Part shown: positions 11,515 through 21,910 of the stretch, piece after piece
Numbering within the stretch: the stretch's first letter is position 1
How the letters are laid out: every line of letters starts with the position of its first letter
Source of the DNA: Azorinus chamasolen
Lineage: Eukaryota; Mollusca; Bivalvia; Cardiida; Solecurtidae
Assembly: GCA_963576725.1 (NCBI GenBank)
Contig: OY755240.1
Location: 59,520,633 to 59,584,632, forward strand
Direction of reading: 5' to 3'
Length of the DNA: 64,000 nt
The notes under the pieces: generated by a model
The model's input: only the letters and a program-made list of their open reading frames with translations
Database searches by the model: none
Told to the model about the DNA's origin: nothing
Made by a program: the position numbers and the translations under genes

Positions 11515-11730
11515 GTCCTTGACTCCATGAATATTTATTAATTACTAATGAATGCATGGATAGTATGTAGTGGAATTTTTATACTAGCATCATGAACAGT
11601 AGAATCATATCTATTTTATTCCAAAAACAAACACAGCAGACCCTGGTCAGAAAGCTCCTATCGTAGCGATCTGATCTGGGTCTACTCTGTTTGGATAGGA
11701 GTTAAAAGCATATTTATGGACTAGAGAATG
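11515..11730. mobile_element. A copy, decayed
   Basis: ACTCCATGAATATTTATTAA start; hairpin GCAGACCCTGGTCAGAAAGC / GATCTGATCTGGGTCTAC with tip CTCCTATCGTAGCG. Confidence 0.6.
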
Positions 11731-11732
11731 TG

Positions 11733-11886
11733 TACAGTACAACCTCTCTATAACGGCCACTAACTTGTGTTAATCAGTTGGTATTTAGGGCAGGTGGCTG
11801 CTTAAAGCAAGGTTTAAGCAGCCACCTGCCTTTAACACAAAATAATTGATGTAATTTAGTGGCTGTTATAGAGAGGTTTTACTGTA
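11733..11886. mobile_element. C copy, tip lost
   Basis: TACAGTACAACCTCTCTATA ... GAGAGGTTTTACTGTA. The hairpin is reduced to CTTAAAGCAAGGTTTAAGC, so the whole AAAACAGAACGCTCC tip is absent. Confidence 0.75.
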
Positions 11887-12161
11887 TAGGATTTAAAGAT
11901 ATCATTAATCATCCATATTGGAAGAAGTTCACCATAGGCAACCATGAAATATATGACAGTCTAGTGCCATATTAGTATAGACTGCTGTGACAATGCAAGA
12001 ATGTCATGGTGGCCACATATCGCTCACCTGGATATGAAGCTCACCTAGTCCACATAATATGTGAAATAATATGAACAAGAATGGTTCTTTCAAATCATTA
12101 TGTTCTCTTATAAGAAACTTATGACTCATCAATGCTTTTACCATAAGAAATTCATATTAAC

Positions 12162-12388
12162 CCTCGACTCCATGAATATTCATGTAATATATAAGACAGA
12201 ATGAATATTAATAAGATTACTTTTTATAACATCATATGAACACAGACATTTTTGTTCATGGCAAAATTGTAGAATCTGATCTGCATTATTTTATACGCAA
12301 ACAAAGCAGACCTGAACCCTGTTCAATATTCATGTAAGATATAATGACATCATGAATATTAATTAAGATTGTTTTTACAAACAGCATA
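12162..12388. mobile_element. Two overlapping A left-half fragments
   Basis: ACTCCATGAATATTCATGTA and later CCCTGTTCAATATTCATGTA each followed by the ATGAATATTAAT stretch; no complete hairpin between them. Confidence 0.45.
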
Positions 12389-12621
12389 TTAACCCTTTTC
12401 CTCATATAAACGCCTTTTCACTCATCTGTAAACAGAGTAGACCGAGATCAGACGGCTCCTAGGGTCTGCTCTGTTTGCTAATGGAATCTGATAGATCTGG
12501 TTCTTTAGTTTCAAAAACGGCTACAATGCTCCACCTTCCATATTTCATTGTAACTATTATGTCTATGAATATTCAGTAGGAATTGAAATTTTGTATAACT
12601 ATAGAACAGGGAAAGGGTTAA
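12389..12621. mobile_element. A copy
   Basis: TTAACCCTTTTCCTCATATA ... AACAGGGAAAGGGTTAA. Right hairpin arm partly lost: GACGGCTCCTAGGGTCTGC. Confidence 0.8.
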
Positions 12622-13005
12622 CACAGGAAATGTTGACCGATATAGAAACTGTCGAATCAGACCTATTTTATACCATAAGCAAATAGAGCAGAACCTGGTC
12701 AGACATAAAAAAGCGTTTATATGAAGGAAATGGATAATCAGAGGACTCCTATTGGAACCATCTTAGATAAATCTGGGTCTACTCTAGTGGCAAGGCATAA
12801 AAAGTTAATATATGAAGTAAAGAGTTGAGGAGTAGTGTAGATGGTAAACTAAGGAAGGTTTCACCGTTTGTTAATTGTTATAAGAATGGTAAAATCATTT
12901 AAGTTGTTTCTGAGAAAAGCTTTGAAAGTTTCACTTTATAGCTTACATATCGAAACATTGCCCCACCTAGGCAAGCCATGTTTTTAATTGAATGATAAAA
13001 CTGCC

Positions 13006-13231
13006 TTAACCCTTTCCTAAGCTATTTTTAGACCAAACCTCTTTCAATAAATCTACCGAAAAGGAGCATTAACAAGAGAAAAGGAAAAGTTTAGAATTGT
13101 GTAGTTTTGAAACCATTGTGATAAATAGAGCATTTGCTCCTATAGGAGCAAATGCTCTATTTATCAAAATGGTTTCATAAAGTGATTTTTAGAGAGGCAT
13201 AGAAAGGTGTATTTATGAAGGAAAGGGTTAA
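13006..13231. mobile_element. B copy, full length
   Basis: TTAA at both ends. Hairpin GAGCATTTGCTCCTATAGG and its complement intact with one mismatch (TATCAAAATGG). Confidence 0.8.
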
Positions 13232-13379
13232 AGAAGCAGTTTGATCAGGGTCTACATAATTTGGTATTCTCATCTAAATGAGGCAACTTTGACATATTCA
13301 GCTTTACAAACCATTGTAAAGGAGAGACCAGGTCACTAAAATGTAAGGAAAATACAGAAAATATTTGCTGATACAGGAT

Positions 13380-13633
13380 TTAACCTTTTACTCCATGAAT
13401 ATTCATGTAAAAATCATGATGTCATGAATATTAATTACATATAGATTAATTTTTAAATTGGCATTTTAACACATACATTTTTGCCAAAGCAGAAATTCTA
13501 GAATCAGACTTATTTTAATTCCATAAGCAAACAGAGCAGACCCTGATCAGACGGCTCCTATCTAAGCCATCTTGTCTGGGTCTTCTCTGTTTGTAAAGGC
13601 GCAGAAAGGCATATATATGGAGTAAAGGGTTAA
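13380..13633. mobile_element. A copy, full length
   Basis: TTAACCTTTTACTCCATGAA ... GGAGTAAAGGGTTAA; hairpin GACGGCTCCTATCTAAGCC slightly decayed at the tip. Confidence 0.8.
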
Positions 13634-13693
13634 CTATTTGTAAGGTATTGCTTTAGTTACCCTAGAGGCAGAAATAGTGCAAAAAAGAACATC

Positions 13694-13921
13694 TTAACCC
13701 ATTCCCTCATATTGACGACTTTTGATGACTCTGTAAAAGTAACTTTGTGAAACCATTGTGATAAATAGAGCATTTGCTCCTATAGGAGCAAATGCTCTAT
13801 TTATCACAATGGTTTCAAGCTACAAAATTCTAAAATTTTCCTTTTCTCTAGTTAATACTCCTTTCGGTAGATTCATTCAAAGAGGTTGTATCTAAAAATA
13901 GCCTGTGAGGTAATGGGTTAA
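13694..13921. mobile_element. B copy, full length
   Basis: TTAACCCATTCCCTCATATT ... GAGGTAATGGGTTAA; perfect GCTCCTATAGGAGC hairpin, opposite polarity to the 13006 copy. Confidence 0.8.
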
Positions 13922-14270
13922 ACATTCATTTGTGTCTATTACAATTCACACATTAAAAACAATGATTACACAAATTATAACCTATACAACGTATCTATAA
14001 GTATAACTAAAACCATTTCCTGATTATAATATAACAAAAGTTAAACACAATTACAACTAAAATTATGTCCAAAATGCCCCCACTTTGCCAATACACCAGG
14101 TCATACTGTGTAACTCTCTGTCTTGTGACAAGTGTCAATTTCCAGTCAAACATATTCACAGCTGAAAATTCATTATTTTATGCAATCTACATATCAAAAT
14201 GTGTGTTTGTGAAAGTTTCAAACAAATCTTATAAAAATGTTTCAAAGGCGTTGGACACAAGATTATGTAG

Positions 14271-15230
14271 TACAGTAAAATGGCGATAATCCGAGGACTG
14301 TCGGGAACTGAGAAAATGCTCGGATTACCGCTACCCTCGGATTATCCATGAATTCATACTTTGTGGATTCAACGTGTCAAATATATCGTACAGTGTATGC
14401 ACTTACATGTGCTGTTTGCCTACAGAATGCATAAAAGATAAATTGATATGTTTGCGTATTTTTAGAAAAGTCTCGTTCAACCAAACGCTTATTACGAGAG
14501 TAAACAATCTTTATTGAGTATTTCAGACGAATAACACCGAGTGTTCCGATTATCAATTAATTCAACTCGCCCTGATTTTTCTTATCACGAAACAGTACGG
14601 GAGCGAAGCGATATTGTTTTTAAACATCCAAAACTAAAATGAAATGTCGACGAATGGAAACTTAGGCAAACTAAAATCCATAAGTATGAGGTTAGAAGCT
14701 ACGACTGTTCTATGTCTAATAGTTTGAAACCAAATTTGGGTTTATTGTGAAGGGTCCGTTGAACGGAGCAAACTACAGTGAAACTTCAGTCTCGGCTGTG
14801 AATGGTGTTTACCGTTTTCACTTATATATAAGTAGAGAATCGATGCATTATACACAATTATGCGCTCACAATTACTGCCAACATGCGTGTATACTGCTGG
14901 ACCCGGTATTATTCACACATAGTAGCAAACTAACACAGTGGCACCTCTAATTGCTGGGGACACACGGAGTCGCGAGACATCAACAATGGAGGTGTGATAA
15001 ATTGACTTCGAAGTGTCCGCGATGCATGCTCGGATTAGTCAGGTAATTTAATGAAGCAATTGATTGAAGGGACTGAGAAGCGTGCTCGAAAAATCGGATT
15101 ATCGAGACTCGGATTACACGGTATATAGTTGTATTGAAATAATAGATTGCATGTCCGGACCATACAAATTCCCTCGGATTAGGCCATATACTCGGAAAAT
15201 CGCTCCTCGGATTATCGCCGTTTTACTGTA
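14271..15230. mobile_element. K: 956-bp pogo-like non-autonomous element
   Basis: Ends CAGTAAAATGGCGATAATCC and its inverted match GGATTATCGCCGTTTTACTG, flanked by TA duplications at 14271-14272 and 15229-15230. Subterminal CTCGGATTA repeats occur near both ends. No transposase ORF is left. Its first eight bases match the C and D families. Confidence 0.75.
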
Positions 15231-15308
15231 CAATGTATATACAGAAAAAAACAAACAAACAGAAAACAAAGCAATGGGCAATATTTCTGTCAAAAATTAT
15301 CACAGCTG

Positions 15309-15533
15309 AAACCCTTTCCCTGTTCAGTATTCACGTAATAACACCATGAGTGTTTAGTAGCTGAATTTTGATAATGTAAACGTTTCAAGGAAACTTTTTG
15401 CTCTAAAAAACTGTAGCATCAGATCTATGTCATGTCAAAAGCAAACAATGCAGACCCTGATCAGGAGCCGTCTGATCTGGGTCTACTCTGTTTGCAAATG
15501 TGTGAAAAGATGTTTATATGAGGGAAGAGGCTA
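15309..15533. mobile_element. A copy with shortened left arm
   Basis: CCCTTTCCCTGTTCAGTATT start; CAGACCCTGATCAGGAGCCG: the left arm jumps to the tip, leaving the right arm GGAGCCGTCTGATCTGGGTC whole. Confidence 0.65.
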
Positions 15534-16099
15534 AGTATATCTTCATACCAATTTTGTTCTGCTGTGAAAGTTTGAAATAAACAAGATTATAAATTATATT
15601 TCGTAGATGTATGTAGGAGGCCAAACGACATCTTAACGCCAGAAGAGACATAATGCTGTGAAATAATATTGAAACCAATATTCATTTCTTTACATATGTC
15701 GTCACATAAATGATATACACATCCATGAAAATTTAACCCTTCATTTATCACCTCATTAATATTCATGGACAGAAACAATACAAGAGTGTCCAGAGGAACA
15801 CGTGTCACCTGCTCGTAGCTGACACAAAAACTGTTAATATGCTGGAGTGTGCAAATCAGATCAAAGGGGAATAACTCAAAAGGTATTGCATGCAGAGTGA
15901 TGAACCTTAGTTACATCAATGGTCCTCAATGAGAGGAAGACAAATGTGAAATTTGAAAGCTCTATAATGATTAGGTTACAAATGACGGCCAAAATAAGAA
16001 AGTGTGACGGACAGACAGACAACAGAAAAGTGATCCCTAAGTGACACACTGCCTCTCGGAACATAGAACATAGAAAGGGGATTTTTAAACCATGGTGGA
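15534..16099. other. No gene seen
   Basis: Only a short A-like piece (ACCCTTCATTTATCACCTCA near 15738). Minus-strand ORFs here have no recognisable domain. Confidence 0.35.
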
Positions 16100-16211
16100 A
16101 ACTGTAAAATCATGACATATACCATTCCACAAGCAAACAGAGCAGACCCTGATTTGAGTCTACTCTGTTTACAAAGGCATGAAAAGGTATTTATATGAGG
16201 GAAAGGGTTAA
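16100..16211. mobile_element. A right-end fragment
   Basis: GAGCAGACCCTGATTTGAGTC: tip and inner arms deleted together; ends GAGGGAAAGGGTTAA. Confidence 0.55.
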
Positions 16212-16623
16212 AACAAATTCAATCAACAGCATAGCAAGAGTTTGACACAAAGATTTTGTGTAAAGCACAAAATGCAAAAAATTTGCAGGTTCACTATTAA
16301 AGGCAAAATGGCATTTTATACAGAAAAAACAAGTCAGAATTCTTTTAAAAATGATCACAGCTGTATTATTTCCTTTATGCCCTTTTGTACATCAAGGTTG
16401 ACCATCTATGAAAGTAATTATTCCGGTCAAAGGTACTGGAGGAGTTTGTTTCACAATATTTTAGTGATTTTATGTAGGGAATGACAATGAAACAAAATTG
16501 TACTACAAAACAATTCAAATGAATCATAAAACACATTTCAATTTAAAAATACATTTATCCTTATGCATGCCTTGGGTAATTCTGTGATAACCAAATCGTA
16601 CACACTGGATCCAGATGAGATAC

Positions 16624-17050
16624 TTAAACCCTTTCCTTCATATAAATGCCTTTTCATACAGTTGCAAACAGAGAAGACCCAGATCAGACTGCTCCAATAG
16701 GATCCATCTGATCAAGGTCTGCTGTTTGCTAAAAGAATTTGATAAATCTGTTTCTTTTGATTCTAAAATGGCTACAATGTTCTACATTCTATAATCATAA
16801 TAATTATTTTGTCCATAAGTTTTCAGTAGGTATTGAAATTTTGACTAAATATAGAACAGGGAAATAATGACATCATGAATATCAATTCACTGAATTTCTA
16901 TAATGCTACTATGAACAAAATAATTCTTCATAATGACACATAACTGTAGAATCAGATCTTTATTATATCAAAAGCAAATAGAACAGACCCTTATCAGACG
17001 GCTCCTATAGAGGCCATCAGATCTGGGTCTACTCTATTTGCAAAGGGTAA
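16624..17050. mobile_element. Two adjoining A copies
   Basis: The first runs TTAAACCCTTTCCTTCATA to AACAGGGAAA at 16862. The second follows without a clean left end (TAATGACATCATGAATATC) and carries hairpin GACGGCTCCTATAGAGGCC. Confidence 0.6.
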
Positions 17051-17127
17051 TGATGTCTGTCAATTTGTCTCAAAATAGATATTCCACCAGGAACAAAGCC
17101 TGGCAAATGTCAACTTGTAGGCAAACT

Positions 17128-17376
17128 TTAACCATTTACTCCATAAATATGATTTATTACATCTTTGCCAACAGAGTAGAGACAGATCACATGACGCCTG
17201 TAGGAGCCATCTGATCAGGATCAGCTCTGTTTACTAATAGTATAATATAGATATTATTCTGTAGATACAGCCATGGCCAAAACATCTTGTGTCCATGTGC
17301 TATTATAACAGTTAATCTAATTAATATTCATGATGTCATAATTTCTTACATGAATTTTCATGGAGTAAAAGGTTAA
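17128..17376. mobile_element. A copy, full length
   Basis: TTAACCATTTACTCCATAAA ... GGAGTAAAAGGTTAA; right arm intact, left arm reads GACAGATCACATGACGCC. Confidence 0.7.
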
Positions 17377-17493
17377 AGACGATTCCACCAAGATTATATT
17401 AGTAGCAGCAGAAGCATCCCAAAACATTATGAGACATATTTCATTACTAGTTTGTTCTATAGTTCCAGAATAACAAGCTACATAAGTATAGGT

Positions 17494-17881
17494 TTAACCC
17501 TTTCCCTGTTCTGTGTTTATTGCAAATTCCAATACCTACTGACTATTCACGGGCAAAATAGTCTTAAAATGAAAAAGGGAAAGTGTAACATTGCAGCCAT
17601 TTTAGAAACTAAGAATCAGATTTATCAAATTCAATTAGCAAAGTTTGCAGTCCTTTACTCTATGAATATCCATGTACGAAATCATGACATCATGAATATT
17701 AATTAGATTTTTTTTGTAACAGCACATGAACACAGGAAAAAATGGCAGTTTCAGAAACTATAGAATCATATCTATATTATTTCATACGCAAAAAGAGCAG
17801 ACCCTGATCAGATGGCTCCTAAAGGAACCTTATGACCTGGGTCTACTATGTTTGCAAAGGTATATTTATGGAGTAATGGGT
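17494..17881. mobile_element. Chimeric A element (two A left halves)
   Basis: Starts as the CCCTGTTCTGTGTTTATT subtype up to GCAAAGTTTGCAG, then switches to a TTTACTCTATGAATATCC subtype that supplies the hairpin and right end. Confidence 0.55.
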
Positions 17882-18166
17882 TTCACCTACAACTATTTGA
17901 CATGGTTTATATTTGTTTTGTAAAACTACATGTATAAAGAATTGCTACTATATTGCATAAAATGTCACATCTTGCACAATTAAGCACCTATCTTCTGTAT
18001 AAATAACTGATAAAACAAAAACAGCAAGACAAGGCCCATGACAAACACTTTGAATCTTTGTTAATTTTAGTTTGGAATCATAATAAAACCCTTTCAATGC
18101 TATATGTGGAATGGTTCATCAGTGCCTGTAACAAACACATGTGGACAAAACTGACACTATACATAA

Positions 18167-18424
18167 TTAACCCTTTCCTTCATATAAACAGCTTTTAATG
18201 TATATGCAAATAGAGTAGACCCAGATCAGACAGCTCCTATAGGAGCCGTTGGATCAGGGTCTGCTCTGTTTGCTTTTGACATGATACAGATCAGATTCTA
18301 CAGTTTCTGTCATGGTAAAATAAATTCCATGAAAAGTTTACATTACAAAATTTATCTTATAAATATTCATGATGTTATTACATTGTGCATTTCTTACATG
18401 AATATTGAACAGGGAAAGGGTCAA
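18167..18424. mobile_element. A copy, full length
   Basis: TTAACCCTTTCCTTCATATA; hairpin GACAGCTCCTATAGGAGCCG; ends GAACAGGGAAAGGGTCAA with the terminal TTAA mutated. Confidence 0.7.
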
Positions 18425-18748
18425 CTATAAGAGTCCATTCAGTCCCATGACAGGCTTAACTTGAGAGGAATCTGACAAAGAGTGCAGATCCTGATGAGAT
18501 GGCTGCTTTACTGTTAGCAAATGATGTAGAATTTATTTCCGTATTCACATGGCTAGCCTTTACTTACAAGTTTTAGCAAACTTAGAAACACAGTGACAAT
18601 GAACTCTACTAGAATCATATTACACACTACTCAGTTTGTATTTTTTATACAGGTTGGCTTGCTCTATTTTCGGTGAAAGTAAAATGTTAATGTAATAAAA
18701 TTAATCCTATAACAATTTTAATGCACCTCAATAAAATATGTATCTCTT

Positions 18749-18952
18749 TTAACCCTGAAACGTCAAATGGAATATTCCAAAATTCACACAGGTCAAGCTT
18801 GCTGTGAATATTCAGGGAATTTTTTCAAGGAAAAGTGTAACATGACAACCAGTGCAGACACTGATGAGAGGGCTCCTACACTAGGAACTCTCATGTGTCT
18901 ACACTGTTTGCAAAGGACATTAGTGACATTTCCTTTACTGAAAGGGTAAAAG
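18749..18952. mobile_element. A-related element with divergent ends
   Basis: TTAACCCTGAAACGTC ... TTTACTGAAAGGGTAAA; hairpin GAGAGGGCTCCTACACTAGG / AACTCTCATGTGTCTACAC. Possibly a separate subfamily. Confidence 0.45.
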
Positions 18953-19040
18953 GTTTTACATCCTTTTGGGATAAAATATATCTATTAAACAATATGCAAC
19001 AACCATACAAAAAACAACTTTACAATAAACAAGATATAGC

Positions 19041-19289
19041 TTAACCCTCCACTCCATAAATATACTTTTCCATGTTTTTACAAACAGTGTAAACCCAGAT
19101 CAGACGGCTCTTGTATGAGCCATCTGATAAGGACGTGCTGTGTTTGCTTATGAAATAATATAGATATGATTCTACATTTTCTATTATGGCCAAGCATTAC
19201 TATGTCCATGTGCTATTATAAAAATTAGTCTAATAAATATTCACGATGTCATTATTTCTCACAAGAATATTTGTGGAGTAAAGAGTTAT
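19041..19289. mobile_element. A copy
   Basis: TTAACCCTCCACTCCATAAA; hairpin GACGGCTCTTGTATGAGCC; right end GGAGTAAAGAGTTA decayed. Confidence 0.65.
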
Positions 19290-19501
19290 GCATATTTAAC
19301 ATGATTGCTTTTTAACAAAGACTAACATTGAAAAACACACAATTGGTCCCCTTTTTAACATAATGCTCTCAAACCGAGATTCTATAAGAGGTCAAAATTT
19401 AATTTATTTAAAATGCAATGTGCATACGCAGATTCATTATTGAAATTATTTATTACCTGATTCAAAACTTTAAATGCAATAATTACCACAGCTGAGACAG
19501 A

Positions 19502-19709
19502 TACAGTACAACCCCTCTAAACCGCACATTCAATTTAGTACAAATATCAGTTTTGGAGACTGGTGGCAGTTTAATGCAGGGTGAAAGTCATGCAGAAAGC
19601 TCCTAGAGGAGCTTTCTGCATGACTTTCACCCTGCATTAAGCAGCCACCTGCCTAAAAGTATCTAAATATTTCTCTAATAGAATTTCAGTTTAGAGGGGT
19701 TTTACTGTA
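19502..19709. mobile_element. D copy with a 70-nt near-perfect palindrome
   Basis: TACAGTACAACCCCTC ... AGGGGTTTTACTGTA. From 19571 to 19640 the arms (34 nt each, TTAATGCAGGG...AAGCTCCT) match exactly around a 2-nt centre AG. Confidence 0.85.
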
Positions 19710-19827
19710 TGTGTACAGCTAGATTTATGCTGACATGTTGAAATTAATTTCATGCTTATGTTAACAGAGATAAGAACTGAGAATCTCACAAGAAAACCAC
19801 TTAAACTATGGGGTTGGATGACCAAGC

Positions 19828-20046
19828 TTAACCCTTTCACTCACGCATTTGCAAAGAGAGTAGATCAAGATGGCTTCGGTGGGAGCCGTCTGATAAGGGT
19901 CTGCTCTGTTTACTTATGAAATTCTAATAGATCATCTGACTCCACAGTTTCAACGAATATCAACAATTCGTGTGTAATATCCTATTTATAAAACTATTCA
20001 TCATGTCATTATTTCTTAGTTGAATATTGATGAGGTAAAAGGTTAA
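19828..20046. mobile_element. A copy
   Basis: TTAACCCTTTCACTCACGC ... GAGGTAAAAGGTTAA; left hairpin arm partly deleted (GATCAAGATGGCTTCGGTGG). Confidence 0.65.
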
Positions 20047-20105
20047 GAATGATATTATACAGTGAAATCTGTACCCTATACTTGCTAAACATTCCTGTAT
20101 CAAAT

Positions 20106-20257
20106 ACAGTTAAAGCTGGTTAACACTAATTTTTATTACAGAAGAACGGAGAACCTTTTAGGCAGGTGGCAACTTAATGCATGGTTTAAGTCATGCAGAA
20201 GGGTACTAGGAGTTTTCTGCACGACTTTCACCATGCTTTTACTAAGATTTAACTGTA
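20106..20257. mobile_element. D copy, decayed
   Basis: TACAGTTAAAGC start; GCAGGTGGCAACTTAATGC and GGAGTTTTCTGCACGACTTT arms; end TTTAACTGTA. Confidence 0.5.
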
Positions 20258-20664
20258 ATGACATAAATTCATGAACATTAATTAGACAAATATACACATG
20301 GATTGTTTTTGTTTTGGTACAAACTGTCAAGTCAGACCTTTTATACTTTCTTAAGCAAACAATAGACACTGATCAGACAGCTCCAATAGGAACCTTCTAA
20401 TCAGGGACCACTCTATTTGCAAAGGCATGAAAAGGCTTCTATGGGGGAAAGATTTCAGTAACTGCTAAAAAAGAAGTCTAATTCTGGTCATAATGTAGGA
20501 GGTACACTAATGCTGGGCTAAAGTAACGCAGAAAGCTCTTGTATAGGAGCTATATAAGCATGGACCCAGATATCAGACTGCTCCGACAGTACTGGAGTTT
20601 CTGATCTGGGTCTACTGTGTTTGCAAAAGTGTCATATAACACCTCTATCAGGTAAAGGGTTAAA
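20250..20664. mobile_element. Two A fragments with an F fragment between
   Basis: Hairpin GACAGCTCCAATAGGAACC at about 20370, F-like CAGAAAGCTCTTGTATAGGAGC at 20530, then GACTGCTCCGACAGTACTGG and a right end GGTAAAGGGTTAA at 20664. Confidence 0.45.
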
Positions 20665-20751
20665 AGCAACAAATGCAACAAATGTAAATACACAATTTCA
20701 CTGAACAAGTTCAAATAAATGTTCAATGATATTAACTGACACTGGGTGTTA

Positions 20752-21003
20752 TTAACCCTTTCCCTGTTAAATATCAATGTAAGAAATAGCAACATCCTGA
20801 ATATTTATTAGTGCCTTGTTACAATGGTATATCTACACCGGATGTTATGGCTCAGGCAGAAACTGTGGAATCAGATCTATATTATATCATTAGCAAACAG
20901 AGCAGACACTGATCAGATGGCTCCTATAGGAGCCATCTAACCTGGGTCTACTCGGTTTGCAAATGCATGAAAAGGCGTGTACATGTATATAAGGGAAAGG
21001 GTT
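20752..21003. mobile_element. A copy
   Basis: TTAACCCTTTCCCTGTTAAA; hairpin GATGGCTCCTATAGGAGCC; right end AAGGGAAAGGGTTGA. Confidence 0.7.
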
Positions 21004-21058
21004 GAGCAAAATATAGTACAAAATATTATCAAAACAAAGGTTGCTATTTGTACAAAAA

Positions 21059-21299
21059 AGCCTTTACTCAATGAATATTTATGTAAGAACTGATGACATT
21101 ATGAATATTAATTAGATTATTCTATTATTATGGAGCATAAACACAGGAATGTTTGGTCATGGCAGAAACTGTAGAATCATATCTACTGTATATTATGTCA
21201 TAAGCAAACAGACTAGACACTACAGATACAACCTGATCTGGGTCTACTCTGTTTGCAAAAGCATAGAACAATATAAATATTTATGAAAAAAAGTGTTAA
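21059..21299. mobile_element. A copy, hairpin mostly gone
   Basis: GCCTTTACTCAATGAATATT start, ACCTGATCTGGGTCTACTCTG right arm kept, left arm replaced by a short unrelated stretch. Confidence 0.5.
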
Positions 21300-21541
21300 A
21301 CATCATCATGTTTAAGCAATAACAGGATTTTGAATTGACAAGTTCAGATGATCTTTTACTGAAATTATTATGTGAAACTGTGTAGATCTTGACAAGACAT
21401 CACATTGCTAATACATATTAAAGTTGGTCTATGTCTTACATTTAGCAAAAACCAAAAGTGACCTTTCACCTGATCCAGCTGAAGCATTAACTTTTTAAAA
21501 TTAATAAGATCACATGACTAGTATACAATATCACATGACCT

Positions 21542-21910
21542 TTACACAGTTTGTATGGACTGTGGCTGGGTCAGCGTCTCAAGCTGGGTGTGATTCTCCA
21601 GCTCAGCTGCTATTTGTTGTAGATCCTCCAAATCTCTGTACGAACGTTCGTATTTATGGCTGATCAGTCGACGGTAAAAATGTGCAGCAAATACGAGAAA
21701 TATCACCAGCACCGGAACAACAATTGCAGTTGACATTATGGCAGCTAAACGGTTAACCGCTACAAATTGCACCCAGCAGATTATCGTAATTTCTGCCAAA
21801 AATAATATGATTCCTACACCAGTAGAGAATGACCACGCCATCTGAATGAAGATTTCCATTTTCTCATGTGGCGATTCCTTAACTGCATTGACATTATGGA
21901 CATTGGAAAC
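21542..21910 (-). CDS. Orai: ORAI coding exon 3 (residues 105-226 and stop)
   Basis: Begins [18 protein letters not shown], the conserved cytosolic loop, then TM3, TM4, the SHK hinge and the C-terminal helix; the stop codon is at 21542-21544. Acceptor tttcag. No long second extracellular loop is present, unlike human ORAI1 with its inserted glycosylated loop. Confidence 0.95.
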   Translation of the reverse strand, partial: VSNVHNVNAVKESPHEKMEIFIQMAWSFSTGVGIILFLAEITIICWVQFVAVNRLAAIMSTAIVVPVLVIFLVFAAHFYRRLISHKYERSYRDLEDLQQIAAELENHTQLETLTQPQSIQTV

